DNA of 64,000 nucleotides from Guadua angustifolia (taxonomy: Eukaryota; Streptophyta; Magnoliopsida; Poales; Poaceae). Shown piece after piece: positions 11,880 through 23,332 of this stretch. The stretch is taken from positions 13,837,791 through 13,901,790 of the forward strand of contig CM070520.1 in assembly GCA_036346375.1 (NCBI GenBank), in the 5' to 3' direction. The position numbers and the translations under genes are program-made. Below the pieces are notes generated by a model that was not told the origin of the DNA, made no database searches, and saw only the letters and a program-made list of their open reading frames with translations. Position 1 is the first letter of the stretch, and each line of letters begins with the position of its first letter.

Positions 11880-12840
11880 GCAAGGCATGCAAGGATGCCT
11901 CTCATTGTGATATATGGCAGCACCTCCTTCATTCCCTCGCTTTTTTTCCCATCAAAGGTTTTCTTGTCATGACAGTTAGTGGCATCCCATCATTCCTTCC
12001 ACTTTCATCCCCTATTCCCTTCCCCTTAAACTAAAAAAAATTGTTTTCAAATTTCCTCCCAAGTTTTTGAATTAGAAGTACTTTTTAACCATTTTTGAAA
12101 GTTTTTGAATCAAAATGTTTTAACCAAAAGTTTTTGAATCAAAATTGTTCGAACAGAAAGTATTTTTAGTCAAAACTTTTCAAACCAGAATTTTTTTGAG
12201 TTGAAAGTTTTCAAACTAAAAATTTTTTTAGCTAAAACTTCTCAAACTGAAAGTTTTTCAAGTAGAAACTTTTCGAACAAAAAGTTTTGTCAATTTGAAA
12301 GTTTTGAACATAAATTTTTGAAATGACAGTTTTCGATTCAAAAATTTTTGAATCAAAAGTTTTCAAACTAAAAATTTTGAAATTTCCATTATGAAATCCC
12401 CCACTTGAAATTTTTCTGATTTGAAATTTTCCAAGTTGAATTTTTCCTAGTTGAAATTTCTCGATTTGACTTTTCTCTGTTGAAAGTTCCTCAGGTTGGA
12501 ATTTTTTGAGTTGAAAGTTCCCGAATTGAAATTTTCTAAGTTGAAAATTTTCTAGTGATTTAAATTTTTTCGAGTTGAAATTTTGCCTAGTTAAAATTTT
12601 GATGAGTTGAAATTTTATGAGCTGAAATTTTCCAATTTGAAAATTATTTCAAGTTGAATTTTTTTTAGTTGAAACTTTTTGTTTAAAATTTTAGAAGTTA
12701 AAATCTTATGATTTGAAATCTTTGTGTAAAAGAGGAAGGAAGGGATTGTAGAAGTGAGCAGAGAAGAGGGAAGGGAAAAGGTTGGAGGTGGATGGAGATC
12801 ATGATATACGTTATTCTAAGAGAAGTCATTAAATATTTTG
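11880..12840 (+). repeat. Degenerate T/A-rich tandem repeat element, copy 1
   Basis: From about 12,050 to 12,730 the sequence is a run of diverged units of about 12-20 bp built on TTGAAATTTT / GAAAGTTTTCAAAC. The flanks are single-copy-like: CTCATTGTGATATATGGCAG and TGGCATCCCATCATTCCTTC on the left, an AGGGAAGGG-rich block on the right. The same arrangement occurs in inverted orientation at 24,111-24,780, including the flank, so this is one transposable family with a variable repeat core. The class is unknown; Mutator-like or MITE-like is possible. Confidence 0.55.
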
Positions 12841-13282
12841 GTTTGAGGTTAATCTCAAACTAGTGTACCTTTATCCTATCCTTAGGGAACTAAATTGTTT
12901 CGTTTGAAATTCCTGAGTTCGAAAGTGGCCCATAATTTTCAATTGCTAATTAACACAATAGCTGCCATGTGCCTTCTCCTCCTACATGCCTCCGTGTGTT
13001 TCTTTAATTAGTTGAAACAGTGTTAGGACTGTAGAAAGAGAACAATGGGGACCCACTAACATTGTCCAGCAGGCCACATCAGTGATCTTTCAGATCAAAA
13101 AAAATAAGGTGAGAATAAGATTCTGCCGATGGTGTTGTACACGATGATTGGCAGCCAAAAATTATTGAAGCTTTTTCTGTCCTCATGTTGCTGATGCTGT
13201 CCCGCATCTTGCAGATGCCCACTAGACCCCGTCTTCTTTTTCTCTCCTTTGGCATGCAGAAAAGGAGATCTTATCTGAATTT

Positions 13283-13554
13283 ATTGACCTGCATGCATCA
13301 ATCAGTACACCTAAAAGTTTAAACTGGTGAGGAAAAATCGGCAATTCACTTATACTCCCCTTTCACGTATAGGCTCCTTCAAACCTAAAACGTAGAATAG
13401 AAGTGGGCTGCAATTATTATTTTTTAATTACGCCAACTGAGCCTTGAACTCGAGACCTGTTGACTCTAATACCACATTAAATTGCATGCACAAACTAGTT
13501 CACCCAAAAACATAAACTGATAAAAAAGATGAGCAATTCACTTATATTTCAACA
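13283..13554 (-). mobile_element. TRIM-type miniature LTR retrotransposon, diverged single copy
   Basis: On the minus strand the element starts TGTTGAAATATAAGTGAATT. It has a first terminal repeat of about 80 bp ending near TTGTGCATGCAATTTAA, a degraded primer site TGTGGTATTAGAGTC (compare TGGTATCAGAGC), about 110 bp of internal sequence, and a second terminal repeat ending near plus 13,283. It matches the TRIM units arrayed at 43,570-44,880. There is no coding capacity, as expected of TRIMs, which are mobilised in trans. It lies downstream of the ELF4-like gene. The target duplication is not clear. Confidence 0.6.
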
Positions 13555-13588
13555 AAATTACACCAACTCAAGTGTGTGAAGAGTGAGT

Positions 13589-13610
13589 GTAGTAGTAGTA
13601 GTAGTAGTAG
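13589..13610 (+). repeat. (GTA)7 microsatellite
   Basis: Seven perfect GTA/TAG units plus one base. It lies in the 3' flank of the ELF4-like gene and is a potential length-polymorphic marker. Confidence 0.9.
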
Positions 13611-14391
13611 GAACAAGAGGAAGAGAAGTAGGGCAAGAAAAGGGTGGGAATTAGGGCATCAAACTTTTCATCATAACTCATGAGGACAAAAAGAAAAATG
13701 GCAAGGGATGAGGAGCAGCAGCAGATTGGTAAAGCTGTAAAGCTTTGCAATTCGCATCAGTACATGAGAATTTCAGGCTCACATTTACTCACACTGTCAC
13801 ACACGCACATAAACAGGATGACAGGAACTATCCATTCCATTCCAAGGGCAGAAATACTATGAGTTCATCAAAGTGATGCACTCATCATCAGAAATCAGCT
13901 AAGAAGTTTTTCAAAAAATAGTAGCATTGTAAGAGAGAATAGCTGAGAGTCTTGAAAGGCCTTAAAATCTCCAATGAGATGAACTGACTATCTGCCCCAC
14001 CTGCAGTGATACAACAGAGCATGCATATGCAGATACGCTCCCTGTGCCACCTGAAACCAGCCAGGAAATAATAACTAAATGCTGCTAGTAATAAGGCTGG
14101 CAAACATCAAAACATGAACACATTGTCAAGAACTAATACAATGCCGTTTGTTTCTCATCATCATAGGAACTTCTACATAAAGGTTTTGTTTCTCCCCTAA
14201 TCATACACCCATGCAGCAGAAGCACTTGTAGAAAAGTAAAAGAAGAGGAAGAACAGCAAGAAAGAAAGAGCTAGCCTAGCAGTAACACCTCAGTAACACA
14301 TAGCCTGCTTGCTGGTCGCTACACAGCACCGGAGAAGAAGTCCTCAGGAGTCACAATGGCGTGACAATGCCAAGAATGGCGTAGTCCTGGC

Positions 14392-14745
14392 TCAGCCGGG
14401 CCGGACGCGCTTCTCGCCGGCCCGGCCGGCGCCGTCGGAGGAGCGGAGCGTCCCCGACGAGTCGCCCTCCGACGACGCGTCCACGGTGCGCGCGAACGAC
14501 GCCGAGAGGTCGGTGTAGAGGCCGACGACGCGGCGGATGTTGTTGTTGAGCTCCCGGATGAGGCCGACGTTCCGGGTGAGGTTGTCCGGCGCCCGGGACT
14601 CGTGGTTCTGGTTGATCTCGTTGATGAGCAGCCGGTTCTGGTCCAGGATGCTCTGCACCTGCACGAAGCTCTTGTGGAACGTCTGGATCAGCTTGTTGTC
14701 CACATGGCCGCCATTGGCCATCCCTGAGAAGCTGTCACCTTCCAT
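14392..14745 (-). CDS. ELF4-like protein (EARLY FLOWERING 4 family, DUF1313)
   Basis: Intact 117-codon frame with stop TGA at 14,392-14,394. Residues 18-90 form the ELF4 helical domain: FHKSFVQVQSILDQNRLLI, INQNHESR, NLTRNVGLIRELNNNI, then VVGLYTDLSASF. In Arabidopsis, ELF4 binds ELF3 in the evening complex (ELF4-ELF3-LUX), a nuclear repressor of clock and flowering genes; grass ELF4-like proteins of this length share the N-terminal MEGDSFSGMANGG start. The C-terminus ends in a Ser/Gly stretch and a basic RVRPG. The coding region is a single exon, typical of the family. An acceptor (TGCTCAATTCAG) at 14,817-14,818 puts a 5'UTR splice 70 bp before the ATG. Clean codons and no frameshift set it apart from the other genes here. 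Which paralogue it is cannot be decided from the window. Confidence 0.95.
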   Translation of the reverse strand: MEGDSFSGMANGGHVDNKLIQTFHKSFVQVQSILDQNRLLINEINQNHESRAPDNLTRNVGLIRELNNNIRRVVGLYTDLSASFARTVDASSEGDSSGTLRSSDGAGRAGEKRVRPG

Positions 14746-16640
14746 CTCCCCCTCTCCCTCTCAGCCTCAACCTCTTCTGATCCTTCACTTGTCACACACC
14801 AGAGCTAGCTAGAGTCCTGAATTGAGCACAAAACAATTCATCAAGTTTAGATGGGGTCAGAGGATGGAGACGGAAGTGGAAGAAGATACATGATGGTTGA
14901 CTTCAGACTTGTAAGCCTTAAATTAAAATTTGCATTCATGACGGGATTGGATTGTACTACAAACAATTAAAAGGCTCATCAAGAACATCTAGTATAAAGA
15001 TTCAATGGGTAGGTACAAAATCATTAAATCCAAGCAGAGGGTACAAAAATCTGCATATTAAGTAAACACTGTGAAGATAAAATTCAACAACTGAACTTCG
15101 ACAAGAGGTAAAAAACAAAAAGTCTTGGGTTTCCAGGAGGATTCACCTCTAACAACCTCCTCCAAGAAAACAAAAGCACCGGGGGCAGCAACAGGAGACT
15201 AATGGTATTAGCAGTTACTACTACTTGGTACTCACCATTGCTGACATGCAGCAATTCAAGAACTTAAATAGCAGGGGAGGTGAGAAAAGCAAGTAAAAAG
15301 AAGGGAAGGATTCTATAGGACTTACCCAACAAATGTTATCCTGCAGAAACCTTTGCAATTAAGAACAGAAAATGAGGTGGACACCAAGGATGATAGAGAG
15401 GGGATGGAATCTATTGGGAAGTGTTTGGGGGAGAGGGCATGGGAGAGAGGAGAGGTCTGAGCCTGAGGCTGAGATGAAATCATGTCCAGTGGCCATCTCC
15501 ACCTTTTATTCTCTCTCCCTCGCACACACACCAACACACAGCCAGAGAAGGTAGAGAAAAGATGGAGGGATCAAGAGGACAAGTAAAGCTTTTCTAATCA
15601 CCAAAAGCTGGCCACAATTCCATAAAGATATGGGCCTATTGCCCCTTCCTATGTTGCTTTCTCCCACATTTAGATGCACCAAAACAAGATATTAATCACC
15701 CCATAATCCAACCTTGCCAGGAGCCCCTTTGTGGGGGGAATCATGCCGAGAATGGGAACTGATGCAGCAACCAAATAAAGAACCGGCTGGATTTCTCCAA
15801 ACAAGCTAGGGGCAGGGCAGGAGGAGTTGGGGAAGGAGAAGCCCCTCACCAGCACTTTCATGGAAGGAAGGAACAATTTAGTCAACCCATCAACAAGCAA
15901 GAAATGAGCAATTCCCTCAAAAAAAAAAACCAAAACAACCCAACAAAGATTGGATCTTTGATGATACCTTTAGTGACAGTTTAACTCTCTGATACTCCCA
16001 AAAGTGCCGAGGTGGATTGAAATTATTGTGGTAGTGGTGCCAAGAATGGGAACAAAAGCATGGCCAAATGAAGGAATTCCCCAACAATCAACCAGAAGAG
16101 GGCTCTAACCCTGGACTTCATCCCAAGATTGCAAATATTTAAGTGCTGAATTAGGGAGGGAGAGGACTCAAACTCACTCCAGTCCACCACTTGGCCTACC
16201 ACCCAAACAGGAATTGCTCCTTCCCGTACAAGTACATGAAAGAAAAAGATAGGCAAGGCAGACTGGCTAGCAAGCTAGCTGCCCAAACAACAATTAAAGG
16301 AAAAAAAAACACCCTTGTATTGCGCATATGCAAGTATGCAAGCATGCACAAAGACATGGAGATGCGTATGCATGCGTGTATTATTAGATACTGATAAAAA
16401 AATCATCATCTGCCTCTGTGTTACTATTTTTCTTTCTGCCTTGCCATCCACACCACATGGGCATTACAGGCTATAGATATGCATACATACCTTGGAGCAA
16501 ATCTGGAAGAGCATTTCGTAGCCTTCAAAGTAGAGAGAGACAGTGAGGGAGAGAGGGGGAGTATAGTCAGCGTGTAGGTTGGGGAGGAGGAGGGACACAT
16601 CGCTCAGATGAGGGAGGGGATGGGCTGTATTTATTTATTC
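14746..16640 (-). promoter_or_regulatory. 5'UTR exons, introns and candidate promoters of the ELF4-like gene
   Basis: On the minus strand the coding exon starts at 14,816 after a good acceptor. Upstream are two candidate leader exons. One ends at 15,326 with donor TTGG|GTAAGT and has AATAAAAGG (plus 15,502-15,510) about 180 bp before it. The other ends at 16,491 with donor CAAG|GTATGT and is preceded by AATAAATAAATAC (plus about 16,627-16,639). CT-rich leader sequence follows each TATA-like motif. The simplest reading is two alternative first exons joined to one coding exon. This is inferred from splice and TATA motifs only. Confidence 0.45.
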
Positions 16641-18927
16641 CTGGTCCTGGGGAAAAGGGCCTCGGAGAAACAGAGGACGGACAAGCTGGTGTACAAGACG
16701 GGTGGATAGCTAGTTCTTTTCTGTCCGGTGTGGCCCTAGAAAAAATGGTTCGAATTCCTCTACAAAAATAGATGTTCTTGAATTTAGACCCCTCGTTTCA
16801 TCTTAAATACAGCTTTTGATTAAAATAAAAGAGGATTGTTAGGATTCTAGACAATTTCTTCAAGAATCAAAATCTGATTTATACATAAAATCAGAAGCTG
16901 TCACCCACCTGATTCTGCAGATTCTGACTCAGATTCTGCGAGTTCCACCTCCCACGAGTTGTCGCATTCACAAGGGCTTCCGCCGTCGTCCCTAGGCCCC
17001 TCCACCACCCTCATCTGGTCATCCATCACTGACGCCGATCAACAATCAACACAGACAATCAGAATTGCCGAATGACCAGATTCTCCAGTCAACAGATTCT
17101 TCGATGTACCACTTCCGCATATTCTGACTACAATCTAGAATATACATAATCAAAAGTTGTTTTGAAGGGGCCTTAGTACTGATGTGGAAACCAGGTACTT
17201 CGGGGGGAGATAAATGTGTTATTTTCGGTTATTGAGCTCTAAATCACTTTTGTTACTCGACTGAAAGATCTGTACTCTCACGTAACAAACATGATTCAAC
17301 AGCGAACTAGTACTTAAATACTTCGTCCGTAGATAAACATGAGCCGTACAACATGAATGATTTACTGAGAAATATAAAACTTGCGTGCAGATTTAACAAT
17401 GCTTTTTTGTATTATGCTCCTATTTATTCCCTTTCTATTATATGCATTTAGTAGTTATCACTCGTATAAATTATTCTCTTGATCTTTTCAATACAATGAT
17501 ATGGGTACTTAAGTCATTTTTCTCTCATGTCTTTCTAAATTTCACCTCATTAATCTATGTGTAATACCAAAACACGCTCTATACTTATCAATTTAGGGAG
17601 CAGATATAAACGGGCCTATGTAATTCAAATGTAAGAAATTGTTAGTAAGATTTGGCTATACAAGTCATTGTTACTTCCTCTCATCACATAATAATATTGT
17701 TTGAGCATTGATATGGTCTCCAAATCACAACTTTGACCGCTATTGTATACCATAACGAAAATATTTTGTTATAATAGTACTTTTCTAGGAAAAGTACTCA
17801 TATCATATTCTCTTCTTCTCTCGGTGAAGTGAGGCAGAACTCTCGCCCTTATTTCAATAAAATAAGAAAAGAAAAAAAATGGTCTTAGCAAAGCCGACGC
17901 ATAACCAGATTCGATCCTCACCGATCAGCGTTAGGTAGATAATTCTTGTGGATTTTTCATCACAATTTTTTGGAGTTTGAACACGTGACTAATGGTTTGT
18001 GACCGTTAAGATAACTACACAGCTAATTGTCCTCGCCACGGTATTTTTTTTAGAGAGTGATAGTGAAATGGATTGAGTGCCATTTCAGTTCTGTGTCTAC
18101 AACTTGAATATCCAAGAGCGAAATCAGAATATCTTTTTATTAAAAAAAAGGCACATGTATAGGCAAACAAATGCACTAGTTCGTAAAAAGAGAGAGAAGG
18201 AATTATAAATAAAATAGAGTAAAATTCTCAAAAACACAAGTTTTATATTCAAACTGTGAGAAAACTTCAGATTTTAGCGTATATTTCACATAACAAAAGA
18301 TTAAAAGGACATTTGTTTCATAAAAACTATAGGTTGTAACATCTATTATTTGTTTCCGCTCTAGCAGATGGGCCCCATATGGCAGGCACAGAGCAAAACA
18401 GAACGGGACGTCCTAGTTGTGTCGCTGCCACATGGGTCCCACTTGTTAAAGCGTGAGCAAATTACAGTGGGATATACACTTGTAGTTTTGTGAACCAACG
18501 TCTTTAAATTTAGAGAAATTCTACAGCTGGATAATATAGATAGTGAGTAGCGGTTTTTTCTATCCATTCATTAGAGGTATTTTATACTTTTCTTAATTCG
18601 TTTACAGTTTTGGATTCACCGAATAATTGATGATCTTCGAGGTTTCTTATCCATTCATCCACCATTCACCATGATCACAGGACGTTTTTACCATTTTACA
18701 TCTCTCTAAATTTTACTTACCAATACTACAGGCGGTAGTATAACTAGATCTAAATTGATTTCAGCCATTAGATTCAAAATAATGAATGGCTTATATTGAT
18801 TTTAATCCATTTAAAGAGCTCTAAATTTAAAGTTCTACTAAACACACTCTAAAATATGGAGTTTTCTGACCTTTGTTTTTGCGAAATTTCCTGTCTAATA
18901 TAAGGTCCAGGTCGGCTCCATAGAAGA
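16641..18927. other. Intergenic between the ELF4-like and kinase genes
   Basis: AT-rich, no coding frame that I can support, no paired repeats noticed. The right part (18,840-19,240) becomes GC-rich and is the upstream region and leader of the kinase gene. Confidence 0.4.
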
Positions 18928-19248
18928 TTGGGCTTCCCATCTCCTGGCCGAAACCAGCCCGAGCTGGGCCAGCCGAGCTATTATCCAAATCCGAATGGGT
19001 ATGTTTTGAATCCGCATGGGATGCAGATTGCAAATCCAGCGCGCGCGCCACGCAACGCGTTCTCCGACTCCGAGCTCTGCTCGGTCGGACTCGCCGTGGT
19101 AATGGCGAGGTGGACACCTCCATATATCCGACGCCACCACCATCCTCCAAATATCCGAGGCCACCACCATTCGCTCCTCTTTTCGCCTGCTCTCTTCCGC
19201 ATCTCCCCGACTCCTCCACCCACCCGAGTCTCCTCCCCTCGGTTCGCG

Positions 19249-20314
19249 ATGGCTCTCCTACCGCGAGCCGCCGCCGTCTGCGCTCTCCTCGACACCGACG
19301 AGCTCGCCGCCGGGAGGTGCCCCAAGAGGAGGCGCGTCGTGAGCACCGAGGAGTACGAGCCCCAGCGCATGCTCGGCGAGGGCGGGTTCGGCGTCGTCTT
19401 CGAGGCGCGCCGCCGCGACTCCGGCGAGGTCGTCGCAGTCAAGACACCCCACGAGTACGTCGCCGGCGTCAAGAGGCCCTACGAAGCCGCCGCCGAAGAG
19501 ATTCTGGGGAGGCCAGGTTCACCGCGGTCTGCAACGGCCACCCCTCCATCGTCGCGCTCCAAGGCATGGCGCTCCATCCCCCACGGGCGAGCTCAGCCTT
19601 GTGATGGAGTACGTCGGGCCCAGCCTCCACCACGTCATCTACGACCGCCGCGACGGCTGGCCGTTCCCGGAGGCCATCGTGCGACGCATAATGCGGCAGC
19701 TCCTGGGTGGGGCCAGGCACATGCACGCGCGCCACATCATCCACCGGGACATCAAGCCCCAGAACATCCTCGTCGGCGACGGAGGCCTCGACGCAGTCAA
19801 GATATGCGACCTTGGGCTCGCCTTGTCCCTGGAAGACCCGCCGCCGTACGGGCGCGCAGGAACGACCCGCTACATGGCTCCCGAGGTTCTCCTGGGGAAG
19901 ACCGACTACGACGCCATGGTCGACATGTGGTCGCTAGGCTGCGTCATGGCCGAGCTCCTCGGAGGCCAGCCGCTGTTCGAAGGGAAGGACGACACCGCTG
20001 TGCTCCTCAGCATCTTCGGCGTTCTCGGCGTGCCGACCTACAGGTATTGGCCTTCCTACGACTCGCTACCGCTCGCCGGCAAGGTGGTGACGCCGCCGCG
20101 CATCCGCCACCGTAACCGGCTGCGCGAGTTCTACTCCGAGTGCTACCTGTCAGAGGAAGGCTTCGACGTCTTGAAGGGGCTCCTCTCATGCAACATCGAC
20201 AAGAGGCTGTCGGCGACCGCCGCGCTCCGGCTTCCATGGTTCGCCCACGCCCGCGACGCTCCAGCTGCATCTTCAAGCCAGTCTAATGATCTTAATTTCG
20301 AGCAGATGATGTAA
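19249..20314 (+). CDS. CDK-like (CMGC) Ser/Thr protein kinase, grass CDKF-2-type, broken by two 1-base losses
   Basis: Single exon from ATG 19,249 (after CTCGGTTCGCG) to TAA 20,312; the frame also stays open upstream, but the kinase starts here. Visible in order: Gly loop GEGGFGVVF (residues 43-51), VAVK lysine 65, hinge LVMEYVGPS, catalytic HRDIKPQN (19,742 on), KICDLG (DLG in place of DFG), activation segment GTTRYMAPE, and MWSLGCVMAELLGG with the CMGC-type tail. No PSTAIRE helix is seen, so cyclin partnership is doubtful. The frame changes twice by one missing base: in the G run at 19,506-19,509 and the C run at 19,578-19,582. With both restored the length would be about 355 residues, normal for the family, and 1,066+2 nt divides by three. 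Either a young pseudogene or two consensus errors. Kinase call is certain; the subfamily is inferred. Confidence 0.85.
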
Positions 20315-21188
20315 TGCAGTACACAGCTCCTCTCTGTCCTATTCTTGGGACTTGTAGTCTGAATTGTAATTTGTGTGAGTATAATATATAATTGGGATTG
20401 ATTCCTTTACTCTCTCGAAATTATATGTTCTTGATTTGTTGAGCGGCTGGATTGAATTTCCTTGACCTTCTGGTCATCTGCTGATTAGTTGATTGCTCAG
20501 TATGATGCTCAACTGTAACTTGTGCAGAGCTTAGCAAAATTTAAGATATTAATAGTAAAATGTGGATATATATGTCCATGTTATTATATACTTATATGAT
20601 ATGCACCAAACCAATGAACCTCTTTCATAACACTGATACAAAAATTGGAAATATTGAAATAACTGTCTTCTTACTTTCCCCGGTGGGCTGGAACTACAGT
20701 ACTGTGAAACAACCGATTCCAAGGAATATTATTATGGCCAACTGTTGCAAAACCCAATAGTGTCGTATCTTGTCTCTCTGGCCGATGATCAGAGATGACT
20801 TCTTATCGAGCACAGTTAGATGAATTATTTGTCTGTATTTTCCTTCATGATTATTCAGGCTTTAAACTCATGAGTCATACGTTACGAGCCTTAAGACGAA
20901 AAAAAGATTACTCTCATAGCACTTTCTTTTGCCACCATGCAAATATGCCGGTCAGGCTTGTCACTTTGCTAAAACATCAACTATACAAACTTTTTGAACT
21001 ATTTTGCCCCATCCACTTCCCCAGGTCCAGTTGCCTCATCTTCTTCACCATGCACACGTACGGCTCTTGTTTCGGATCTGTGCGCTTACAATAGAAGGAA
21101 TGACTTAGCTGAAACATGCAGAGAAAACGGTTTCACTTTGGTTGGATTGCCTGAATGTGCATCTTCTTTTGAAGAAGGTAGCTGCTAT
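20315..21188. other. 3' flank of the kinase gene, nothing else recognised
   Basis: The first 100 bp is the likely 3'UTR (TTGTAATTTGTGTGAG, then AATATATAAT as a possible poly(A) signal near 20,382). The rest is AT-rich with small overlapping ORFs of no recognised family. Confidence 0.4.
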
Positions 21189-21202
21189 ACTGATATCTGT
21201 AA

Positions 21203-21381
21203 CTCCCGGGCACATGGGTGACGGTCTAGTCTTCGGATTGCTAGTTATTAATGTGTGCGTCTTTATTTTTTCTTGTTTGGCTGTGTGCTTTTATAAGCAG
21301 AGGCCGGAAGTAATTTTAGGGGGTTGTATCTTCTCGATGTAATTTACTTGAAATTAATAAAACTTCCATTTCCAAAAAAAC
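21203..21381 (+). mobile_element. SINE-like retroposon, copy 2, with 14-bp target-site duplication
   Basis: Flanked by ACTGATATCTGTAA at 21,189-21,202 and 21,382-21,395. It starts CTCCCGGGCACATGGGTGAC and shares GGTCTAGTCTTCGGATTG with copy 1 at 4,941-5,122. It ends GAAATTAATAAAACTTCC followed by oligo(A). Size is 179 bp. Copy 1 and copy 2 differ by scattered substitutions and small indels, so they are independent insertions of one family. Confidence 0.72.
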
Positions 21382-21443
21382 ACTGATATCTGTAAGTGAT
21401 TAGTACAATATGTGGTGTCTTTGTGCATACCTTTTTGGTTTTA

Positions 21444-21663
21444 CTCTTTCCGTCTAAGTTTATAAAGCATATTTCTTCTTGCCATATCGATCGAGAAGAT
21501 ATTGAAAATGACTAGATTATCCCAAGTTAATTATTATTACTGAACTATACACAGTGCATGCATGTAGAGAGAGTATAAGGTATAGATGGATATTTATTAT
21601 GGATATAGAGGGAACATCAACTAATTCTGTATGGAGTCATCCTAAAAATTTGGACGGAAGGAG
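21444..21663. mobile_element. Stowaway-like MITE (Tc1/mariner type)
   Basis: Termini CTCTTTCCGTC and GGACGGAAGGAG are imperfect inverted repeats of the CTCCCTCCGTCC type, flanked by TA at 21,442-21,443 and 21,664-21,665, the target dinucleotide of Stowaway elements. The interior is 220 bp of AT-rich non-coding DNA. It ends 15 bp before the target duplication of the next retroposon. Confidence 0.65.
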
Positions 21664-21696
21664 TACCGTTGTACTGTTAGATTTGCACACATTGTT

Positions 21697-23314
21697 TTTT
21701 TCGATAAAGGAAGCTTTTATTAATCTTAGTAAATTACATCAAGGTGATACAATTATACTAAGAAGACTCCCGGTCTCTACACAGCTAAGGTGTACACAGC
21801 CAAACACACACACAAAAAAAAGACAAAGGGACCGTCGCGGCAAACTACATCACACAATATTGTCTTCAAGGCTATCCACCATCATAGCAACACTTGGACC
21901 GCGATAAAAACTCTCCAATGACAACGCCTCCAAGAAGGACTCGATACGCACACGCACCGCCATTGCCATGATCCAACCAATGAAGGCCAGACCAAAGGTT
22001 TTCACCTCGGAGAGTAAATCCTCATACTACAAAACAATGCCTTCAACAAGACCATAGGTTTTCACCTCGGAGAGTAAATCCTCATACTACAAAACAATGC
22101 CTTCAACAAGACCATTGCTAGGCATAACCAACTAAGATCAGACCTAGAGATTTCTCCCTGAAGTCGAAGTGCCGGAGATCCCAGTGTTGCAACCACCTGC
22201 ATTCCGAGCAGTGTCGCCATACCACTTAATCTTAGCCAATAGCAACAGCCATCTTTTCAAGGCCAGACAAACAATTTTTAGATGTTTGACTCTACGATGA
22301 CAGATTCGCGAGCTAGCCAATAGGCATACGATCATCAAGTCCATAGAGTGCATCTAAAAAATGAGTTGTGTCGCCTAAGAAAAGCGAATCCGCGAATCGA
22401 TGCTAAGATGACATAAGTCAAAAGAAATGTATGAACAACGCTAGAAAGAGATGAAGATCTTTGGCGAAGAGTAGTCGCGGTGACAACCCAAACTTGCCGA
22501 CGAAAGTGACGAAACGACCCACAAGGGCGAGACACCACCGGACAAAGCGGAAGCACCAGACGACGCCCTTACGGAGGAAAGACGGCGCTTCACGCCGCGA
22601 CAGGTGAGGTGGAGGTGTTGGCGACGACGCTTCAAGGAAGACAGTGGCACCGTGGTTGTCACCATCGTCGGCTCCAATGAAAGTGACAAAGCGTTAGCCC
22701 AAACACCGCCAACCTCACCATTGCGAAGAAGGAGTCACCCCGAGCACCGCGCCGGCCGAAGCGACTGCCGTCCGACGCCGCACGGAACCCTAGAAACACC
22801 TAGGGTGCGCAAGAAGCAATGACAGTCTGCGCCAAGCCGAAGCCGCCATTGCATCATAGCCGAACAACCGATTCCGCCAAACAATCGCGACGCCGGCACG
22901 CAGCGCGCGCAGCCATCAAGAAGAACCCGTGCGGCCTTCATCCGCGACGAAAGAGCCTTCCCAAACCCGCACAATGGCCCACCCGCCACAGCCACAGATC
23001 CGGCGGAGGGAGCGATCGAAGCCACCGAGCGCGGATCCAACCCTCCCAAGGCGGAGACCCGCCGGGCAACAACGGCCGCGAGGAGGGGCGAGCCGCAGAG
23101 GAGGGGACGACGGCGTAGAGGATAGAGGAAGAGCAACTCGCCGCCACCTTCCTTGCGCCCTGAGCCCTATCGGCGGACGCTCCGTGATGGCGAGGCAGGG
23201 AAGGGAGGGGGAAGGCCGGCGGCGGTTCAGTTAGGGAAGGGAGAGGGCAAAAGCTTGTTTTCATGCATTGCAGTTTGCAAGTGAAGTAGGAATGGGACGA
23301 ATTGTAATTGAGAC
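21697..23314 (-). mobile_element. Non-LTR retroposon, 1.6 kb, with 18-bp target-site duplication
   Basis: The insertion is bounded by perfect 18-bp repeats AGATTTGCACACATTGTT at 21,679-21,696 and 23,315-23,332. On the minus strand it ends ATTAATAAAAGCTTCC, TTTATCG and oligo(A), so it entered by target-primed reverse transcription. Its 3' end resembles the ATTAATAAAA tail of the SINE-like copies at 4,941 and 21,203. The upstream two-thirds is GC-rich with a 133-codon minus-strand frame (22,735-23,136) that I do not recognise. There is no endonuclease or reverse transcriptase, so it is non-autonomous, possibly a LINE derivative or a retrocopy of a host transcript. A perfect 60-bp tandem duplication lies at 21,996-22,115. 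Confidence 0.75.
21996..22115. repeat. Perfect 60-bp tandem duplication inside the retroposon
   Basis: The 60-bp unit beginning AGGTTTTCACCTCGGAGAG is present twice with no difference (21,996-22,055 and 22,056-22,115). It is either a recent slippage or unequal-exchange event or an assembly artefact; the absence of any difference fits both. Confidence 0.9.
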
Positions 23315-23332
23315 AGATTTGCACACATTGTT

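Noticed and set aside
18928..19248. Upstream extension of the kinase frame by 107 codons
   Set aside because: The frame is open by GC bias only; a normal kinase N-terminus begins at ATG 19,249 after a CT-rich leader, and the upstream part is Pro/Arg-rich and unlike the family.
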